A DNA stretch of 11,354 nucleotides, taken from NCBI GenBank assembly GCA_029259935.1, contig JAJDEH010000341.1:1-11354 (forward strand), written 5' to 3'. A model generated the notes under the pieces. The model worked only from the letters and a program-made list of their open reading frames with translations. It did not search any database and was not told the DNA's origin. This DNA comes from Planctomycetota bacterium. GTDB taxonomy: Bacteria; Planctomycetota; Planctomycetia; Pirellulales; Pirellulaceae. Every line of letters starts with the position of its first letter. Position 1 is the stretch's first letter. The position numbers were made by a program, and so were the translations under genes. This document shows, piece by piece, positions 7,354 through 11,354 of this stretch.

Positions 7354-9390
7354 ATGATGCAAAAGACGGCGAAACGAACACCTTGGTTACTGCTTGGCAT
7401 TCTGGCATCGTTGGCTTGGCCGCTGGTTTGGTCGTTGCCCACTGCATCGTGCGCCGAGCGGATTCCGCCCATCCCGCGGCGCATTCCTCCGGCCGGGATG
7501 GAAATCTCGGCCGCCGACCGGGACAAACTGGCGGCGGAACTAACCAAAGTTCGGCAGCGATTGCAGCCCTTGGCCGATCACGAACTTGCCCCGGACATCG
7601 AGATCTACGTCAAAGCGGTCGACTTGGCGCTGCGGCATGGCGAGTTCTATCGCCATGACGATATCGCCAAGGCGCATGGACTACTGGTAGTCGCAAACCA
7701 GCGGCTTGATCAATTGGCCGCCGGGAAAACGCCGTGGACAACTCAGCGAGGTTTGGTCGTGCGAGGCTATCGGTCATCCATTGATGGATCGGCGCAGCCT
7801 TATGGTGTTGAGATTCCAAAAGACTTGGCCAGCCTTGAGGACGCGCCGTTTTATGTCTGGCTGCACGGCCGGGGCGACAAGACGACCGACTTGCATTTCA
7901 TTCACCAGCGACAAGCCAAGGCGGGCAAGATCGCTCCGCGCGGCGCGATCGTCGTTCATCCGTTCGGCCGACATTGCATTGGCTTCAAGTCGGCGGGCGA
8001 AATCGATGTGCTTGATGCGCTGGCGCATGCTCGGAGGCAGTATCAGCCTGAGTCCAAGGCTGGCGCGAGAACAAGCAACGTATTGGCCGGGTTTTCGATG
8101 GGCGGAGCGGGCGCGTGGCACATTGGCGCTCACTTTCCCGATCGTTGGGCGGCGGTCAGCGCCGGTGCCGGGTTCGCGGAGACGGCGCGCTACAACCGGC
8201 TGGCCAAGGACGACTTTCCCGTGTGGTACGAACAGCGGCTGTGGGGCCTGTACGACGTGCCCGGCTATACGCGGAACCTGCTGAACATGCCGGTGATCGC
8301 CTACAGCGGTGAGAAGGACAAGCAGATACAAGCGGCCCGGGTCATGGAAGAAGCGTTCCTCGCGGAAGGCCAGGAACTTCCGCACATCATCGGACCCGGC
8401 ATGGGACATGCTTATCATCCGGATTCGCTGAAAGAAATCATGCGTCGGCTGGAAGCCGCCAGTCGCGCGCCGCGCAAAGATCGCGGCCTTGGGCCTCGCA
8501 AAGTCTTCTTGCAAACTCGCACGCTGAGCTACGCCAAAGTTCACTGGCTGCAAGTCAGCGGACTTGAAGAACACTGGCGCGATGCACGCGTCGATGCGGA
8601 GGTAAAAGAAGTTGGCCGTAAGACGTCGGTCATCATAACGACCAGCAATGTAACCAGATTTTCGATACCGTATGAAAGCGACAAAGCATTGGCGTCAGTC
8701 CAGGTCGATGGAACTACGCTACAGATCCCCGATCAGCCGGGGAGCCGTTTGCAAAAGTCGGGCAAGATTTGGTCGTGGACCAACGCCCCGCTGTTTGATG
8801 AAAAACACCCCGCCAAGTCGCCGGGCCGGCAAGGACCGATCGACGACGCATTTCGCTCGCCGTTTCTTGTCGTCGTGCCAACAGGTAATTCGAAGAATGC
8901 GAATTTGAAACAGTGGGTCGATTTCGAGCTTGCGCATTTCCAGGATCGCTGGCGAGCGTTGTACCGAGGTGAGGTTCGTTTGAAGAAGGACGTGGAAGTC
9001 AGCGACAAAGACGTTCAGCAGTATCATCTCATCTTATGGGGCGATGCCGAATCCAATCAGGTCATCCGGCGTCTCGTCGACCGTTTGCCGATCAAATGGA
9101 ATGGCAAGAACCTGGTTGTTCGCGGCCAGCGTTATTCAGCGGCAGACCATGTTCCATTGCTCATTTATCCGAACCCGGAAAACATTTCCAAATATGTAGT
9201 CATCAACAGCGGCCCGACCCACCGCGAAGGCCACGACCGGACCAACTCGTTGCAGAACCCGAAGCTGCCTGACTGGGCCGTGATTGATATGACGCAATCG
9301 CCCGATGCCGATTCGCCGGGCCGTGTCGTCGACGCGGACTTTTTCGATGAGCAATGGGGATTTAAGAAGTCCTCGCAGCAGGGCCGCTAA
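7354..9390 (+). CDS. Secreted alpha/beta hydrolase (prolyl oligopeptidase/esterase-like)
   Basis: This is a 678-residue exported protein. An N-terminal signal peptide covers about 1-34 (hydrophobic core LLLGILASLAWPLVW, cleavage near TASCA). There is no good lipobox, since the residue at -3 of Cys33 is Thr. Residues 50-125 form a helical pre-domain. The hydrolase domain spans about 140-370: the oxyanion-type VWLHGRGD at 168-175, nucleophile elbow GFSMGG at 246-251 with Ser248, probable acid Asp322 in YSGEKDK, and probable His352 in GMGHAYHP. A C-terminal region of about 300 residues follows with no motif I recognise. Substrate is unknown; related planctomycete proteins are usually called esterases or peptidases. 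The frame is open back to 6895, but that part is antisense to upp, and ATG 7354 directly precedes the signal peptide, so it was taken as the start (ATG 7357 is next). The stop codon lies inside the direct repeat of the downstream element. Confidence 0.88.
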   Translation: MMQKTAKRTPWLLLGILASLAWPLVWSLPTASCAERIPPIPRRIPPAGMEISAADRDKLAAELTKVRQRLQPLADHELAPDIEIYVKAVDLALRHGEFYRHDDIAKAHGLLVVANQRLDQLAAGKTPWTTQRGLVVRGYRSSIDGSAQPYGVEIPKDLASLEDAPFYVWLHGRGDKTTDLHFIHQRQAKAGKIAPRGAIVVHPFGRHCIGFKSAGEIDVLDALAHARRQYQPESKAGARTSNVLAGFSMGGAGAWHIGAHFPDRWAAVSAGAGFAETARYNRLAKDDFPVWYEQRLWGLYDVPGYTRNLLNMPVIAYSGEKDKQIQAARVMEEAFLAEGQELPHIIGPGMGHAYHPDSLKEIMRRLEAASRAPRKDRGLGPRKVFLQTRTLSYAKVHWLQVSGLEEHWRDARVDAEVKEVGRKTSVIITTSNVTRFSIPYESDKALASVQVDGTTLQIPDQPGSRLQKSGKIWSWTNAPLFDEKHPAKSPGRQGPIDDAFRSPFLVVVPTGNSKNANLKQWVDFELAHFQDRWRALYRGEVRLKKDVEVSDKDVQQYHLILWGDAESNQVIRRLVDRLPIKWNGKNLVVRGQRYSAADHVPLLIYPNPENISKYVVINSGPTHREGHDRTNSLQNPKLPDWAVIDMTQSPDADSPGRVVDADFFDEQWGFKKSSQQGR

Positions 9391-9540
9391 CAGTCTGTTG
9401 AAAAACCAATTGTGTAGGCCGGATCAAGCGAAGCGCTGCTCCGGCAGTTCCCAGATTCCCCTCAAATCGTGGATGCCGGAACGTCGTCGCTTTGCTCCTC
9501 GGTCCGGCCTACGTGATTTTCAACAGGCCGCTAACAGTCT
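9382..9540. repeat. MITE-like inverted-repeat element flanked by 15-bp direct repeats
   Basis: GGCCGCTAACAGTCT occurs at 9382-9396 and again, identical, at 9526-9540. Between the copies is a hairpin-forming unit: CTGTTGAAAA (9395-9404) pairs with TTTTCAACAG (9517-9526), and GTAGGCCGGA (9414-9423) pairs with TCCGGCCTAC (9503-9512). Shorter inner pairs (CCGGCA 9441-9446 with TGCCGG 9474-9479) extend the fold. No transposase is encoded. This layout fits a small non-autonomous mobile element with target duplication, or a dispersed palindromic repeat. The direct repeats are long for a target duplication. It could also act as a transcription end structure for the hydrolase gene. Confidence 0.6.
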
Positions 9541-9925
9541 CGGAACAAGCGGAAAACATTCGTGATAATTTGAGCATGCATCGTGACCGATGTATCATGA
9601 ACTTGGTCAAACAAGCTGACCTATGCTTGCGTTTGGGTTCTCGGCATTTGGTCCTTTGCAAATAGGAGTTTGGGGTCGGGTAGCTGGGGTTGGGCAATGC
9701 AAACCCCCGGAGGTCCGTGCCGACGCCTTGGCGGGCTTAACCACAGTAACGAGGCCGGGCCTCGAACCAAATACGAGCTATCACTCGGCTATGATTGCCC
9801 GCTCCCGTAGGTCGCTAAAACTTGACTCAAGATTAACGAGTTTATACCTATAACCACAGTAACACCGAGTTCCTGCTGATGATTCACTAACCGCTCAAGT
9901 CCAACGGCTGTTACCTAACGTTATG

Positions 9926-9953
9926 GGAGAGTTTCCTGCTCTCCGCCGGAGAA
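9926..9953 (+). promoter_or_regulatory. Possible competing hairpins over the sigma factor ribosome site
   Basis: CTCTCC at 9939-9944 can pair with GGAGAG at 9926-9931 (6 bp, 7-base loop). Its TCTCC part (9940-9944) can instead pair with GGAGA at 9948-9952 (5 bp, 3-base loop), which contains the ribosome binding site. The two pairings exclude each other, so this leader could switch the site open or closed. No ligand pocket or conserved riboswitch is recognised; regulation is inferred. Confidence 0.3.
9948..9951 (+). promoter_or_regulatory. Ribosome binding site of the ECF sigma factor gene
   Basis: GGAG lies 9 bases before a GTG codon at 9961. It supports GTG as the start of the sigma factor frame. 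The surrounding GCCGGAGAA (9945-9953) is repeated exactly before the kinase gene at 10581-10589. Confidence 0.65.
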
Positions 9954-9960
9954 TTGCCTC

Positions 9961-10581
9961 GTGTGTTTTGAAAATCCAAATGGTTCGGTGACAAATTTTG
10001 TACAAAAGCTCACTTCTGACGATCTAGGGGATAGAGAGGAAGCCGAACGGCAGATTTTTGCACGTTATTTTCAAAAGTTAGTTGTCATCGCCATTCACAA
10101 CCTCAGTCCGCATATTCAAAGGCGAACGGGACCTGACGATGTGGCGCAGAGCGCGATGAAGAGCTTCTTTATTCGCAACCGCAAGGGCGCTTATGATCTG
10201 GAGAGTCGCGACGAGCTAATGAAGCTGCTGGCGAAGATTACGTTGAACAAAGTCCGCGGCGTCGCCAGGTGGCATCAGAGTCAAAAGCGGGACGTCGACA
10301 GGGATCGGCCCTTCGAGCAAGACAATTCGGGAGGACGGAACGGGGACCATTGGGTCTTTCACCATATGGCGGAAGCCGAACCGTCGGTTGAAGAAACAAC
10401 GGTCCTGAAAGATGTTATCGAACAGCTTCCCGAGCAAGACCTGAAAGATATCGTCTGCTTGCGCGTTCAAGGATATACCGATAAGGAAATCGCAAAACAA
10501 CTTGGCTGCTCGGGGGAGACGATACGGCTGCGGAGGAAAAGGATTAGCCACATTCTCTGCCGAGTTGTCGAAGACATGTAG
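9961..10581 (+). CDS. ECF-family RNA polymerase sigma factor
   Basis: This 206-residue cytosolic protein would direct RNA polymerase to a specific promoter set. Region 2-like sequence spans about 30-110: a helix with ARYFQKLVVIA, then GPDDVAQSAMKSFF (57-70), which corresponds to the conserved DDxxQ core-binding segment, and a following LAKITLNKVRGVARWH helix. A variable linker covers 111-145. Region 4 spans about 147-203: VIEQLPEQDLKDIVCLRVQGYTDKEIAKQL followed by the helix-turn-helix GCSGETIRLRRKRI (given here in two pieces). It fits the ECF subfamily common in Planctomycetes. The GTG start at 9961 has GGAG 9 bases upstream. There is no anti-sigma factor gene next to it; instead a Ser/Thr kinase starts 12 bases after the stop, which suggests control by phosphorylation. 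Confidence 0.9.
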   Translation: MCFENPNGSVTNFVQKLTSDDLGDREEAERQIFARYFQKLVVIAIHNLSPHIQRRTGPDDVAQSAMKSFFIRNRKGAYDLESRDELMKLLAKITLNKVRGVARWHQSQKRDVDRDRPFEQDNSGGRNGDHWVFHHMAEAEPSVEETTVLKDVIEQLPEQDLKDIVCLRVQGYTDKEIAKQLGCSGETIRLRRKRISHILCRVVEDM

Positions 10582-10583
10582 CC

Positions 10584-10587
10584 GGAG
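10584..10587 (+). promoter_or_regulatory. Ribosome binding site of the kinase gene
   Basis: GGAG sits 6 bases before ATG 10594, in the 12-base gap after the sigma factor stop codon. It fixes the kinase start and supports translation of both genes from one mRNA. Confidence 0.7.
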
Positions 10588-10593
10588 AAACTC

Positions 10594-11354
10594 ATGTATG
10601 ATCCGTTAGATGATGATAGTCGCTGGTTGGATCAGGTTGAGCGCATCGTTTCCCAGTTTGATAGTGAACTGCAAACTTCCAGCAATACCCAGGCACCGCC
10701 CAAGATCGAAGATTGCTTGACCAAGATCGAGGAACCGGCACGAGCTGGTTTGCTGCGGTCGCTGCTTCGCGTGGAGCGAGAAGTCCTTGCCAATCGGGGA
10801 GACGCCCCGACGGCCGATCAGTATGCCGCGCGGTTTCCCGACTATACGACCGTCGTGTCGGAGGTTTTCCAAGAGACGATGTTGCTGGTGCCGGGCGACA
10901 TCGATGAATCCGATGCCGGGGCGCAAGACTTCCTTCCCAGCCGGGTATTGATTTCGCGCCGCGTCGATCGATATCAAATCGAGGGCAAGCTTGGACAGGG
11001 TGGCTTCGGAGCCGTTTACTTGGCCCATGACCCCAAGCTTGAACGGCACGTCGCGCTGAAGGTGTTGTGGCGAGAGGGCCTGACGAGTTCTAGCGAAATC
11101 GACGACTATCTCCAGGAAGCACGAACGCTCGCATCCCTGCGGCATCCAGGCGTGGTCAAGGTACTCGATGCCGAACGAAGCAAGGTAGGCGATGGCTATG
11201 TGGCGATGGAGTACGTCGAAGGCCGTTCCCTGGCGGAGGAACTGCTGGATGGCGAAGCGCCCATCCAGCGTACCGTCGACATCGTGGCCACGGTCGCCGA
11301 CGCGATCCAGCACGTCCACGAAAGGGGTCTGATTCATCGAGACTTAAAGCCGGC
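10594..11354 (+). CDS. Serine/threonine protein kinase, N-terminal part
   Basis: The frame is open from ATG 10594 to the window end, giving 253 residues of a longer protein. Residues 1-120 form an acidic, mostly helical N-terminal region with LLRSLLRVEREV and PTADQYAARFPDY, a pattern common before the kinase domain in planctomycete proteins. The Hanks-type kinase domain starts at about 127 (YQIEGKLGQGGFGAVYLA). The glycine-rich loop GQGGFG is at 134-139, the ATP-anchoring Lys156 is in VALK, and Glu175 is in QEAR of helix C. The hinge region is about MEYVEG (205-210), and the catalytic loop begins HRDLKP at 248-253 with Asp250. All visible catalytic residues are intact. The rest of the kinase domain, any membrane segment and any sensor domain are beyond the window. 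It is probably cotranscribed with the ECF sigma factor, which may be its target. Confidence 0.95.
   Translation, partial: MYDPLDDDSRWLDQVERIVSQFDSELQTSSNTQAPPKIEDCLTKIEEPARAGLLRSLLRVEREVLANRGDAPTADQYAARFPDYTTVVSEVFQETMLLVPGDIDESDAGAQDFLPSRVLISRRVDRYQIEGKLGQGGFGAVYLAHDPKLERHVALKVLWREGLTSSSEIDDYLQEARTLASLRHPGVVKVLDAERSKVGDGYVAMEYVEGRSLAEELLDGEAPIQRTVDIVATVADAIQHVHERGLIHRDLKP

Larger units (their letters stand above)
9541..9960. other. Structured noncoding region upstream of the sigma factor gene
   Basis: No convincing gene is present. A 76-codon frame (9623-9853, +) has no ribosome site and a low-complexity composition. Several small structures are visible: hairpin ATGCATCG/CGATGTAT at 9576-9595 with a 4-base loop, GGGGTT/AACCCC at 9686-9707, the near-perfect palindrome CGAGGCC-G-GGCCTCG at 9750-9764, and hairpin GGAGAG/CTCTCC at 9926-9944. 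TAACCACAGTAAC is repeated at 9738 and 9851. The region may hold a small RNA or decayed repeats, and it must include the promoter for the sigma factor-kinase pair unless that is further upstream. Confidence 0.4.

Noticed and set aside
9750..9805. tRNA-like piece on the minus strand with GGTTCGAG (9768-9761)
   Set aside because: The T-arm-like bases do not form a proper five-base-pair stem, and no anticodon arm or matching acceptor stem of the right spacing is present.
9623..9853. 76-codon frame downstream of the hydrolase
   Set aside because: No ribosome site; it runs across hairpins and a palindrome and looks like translated noncoding repeat.
9822..9854. TTGACT followed by TATACC or TATAAC as a promoter for the sigma factor gene
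   Set aside because: Spacers of 15 or 21 bases are both outside the usual range; kept only as a weak possibility.
10606..11337. Long minus-strand frame of 243 codons opposite the kinase
   Set aside because: It mirrors a well-supported kinase with intact motifs and shows no family signature of its own.

Overview
The window most likely comes from a planctomycete, probably a member of the Pirellulales. This rests on gene content seen in the sequence: a cytochrome-DUF1549-DUF1553 protein followed by a Tat-exported DUF1501 protein, a membrane-anchored LRR protein with an RRRLSFTLRTFL-type N-terminus, and an ECF sigma factor directly followed by a Ser/Thr kinase. These combinations are characteristic of Planctomycetes. 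Species cannot be named from the sequence.

Layout, left to right. 1-372 (+) is the C-terminal end of a probable saccharopine dehydrogenase-like oxidoreductase, cut by the window edge. It converges on a two-gene minus-strand operon, 5005-399: a secreted PSCyt1/DUF1549/DUF1553 protein with two CxxCH haem sites, then a DUF1501 protein 8 bases downstream. A 373-base divergent gap holds a possible extended -10 promoter for the LRR gene (5379-6338, +). After 329 bases with no convincing gene comes upp, uracil phosphoribosyltransferase (7297-6668, -). Only 56 bases separate it from a divergent gene for a secreted alpha/beta hydrolase (7354-9390, +). The 570-base gap after the hydrolase contains a MITE-like inverted-repeat element (about 130 bp, flanked by 15-bp direct repeats that include the hydrolase stop codon) and several smaller hairpins. 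Last are an ECF sigma factor (9961-10581, +) and the N-terminal third or so of a Ser/Thr kinase (10594-, +) that runs off the window.

How they may work together. The DUF1553/DUF1501 pair looks like one envelope-targeted operon, with one protein Sec-exported and the other Tat-exported. Its biochemical role is unknown. The sigma factor and kinase are 12 bases apart, each with a GGAG ribosome site, and probably form one signalling unit. The other genes look like independent transcription units.

The points most worth a second look are the roughly 190-residue beta-rich insertion inside the DUF1553 domain, the MITE-like element at the hydrolase 3' end, the mutually exclusive hairpins that could mask the sigma factor ribosome site, and the 43-residue super-repeat in the LRR protein. 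I did not find a clearly new multi-gene system.
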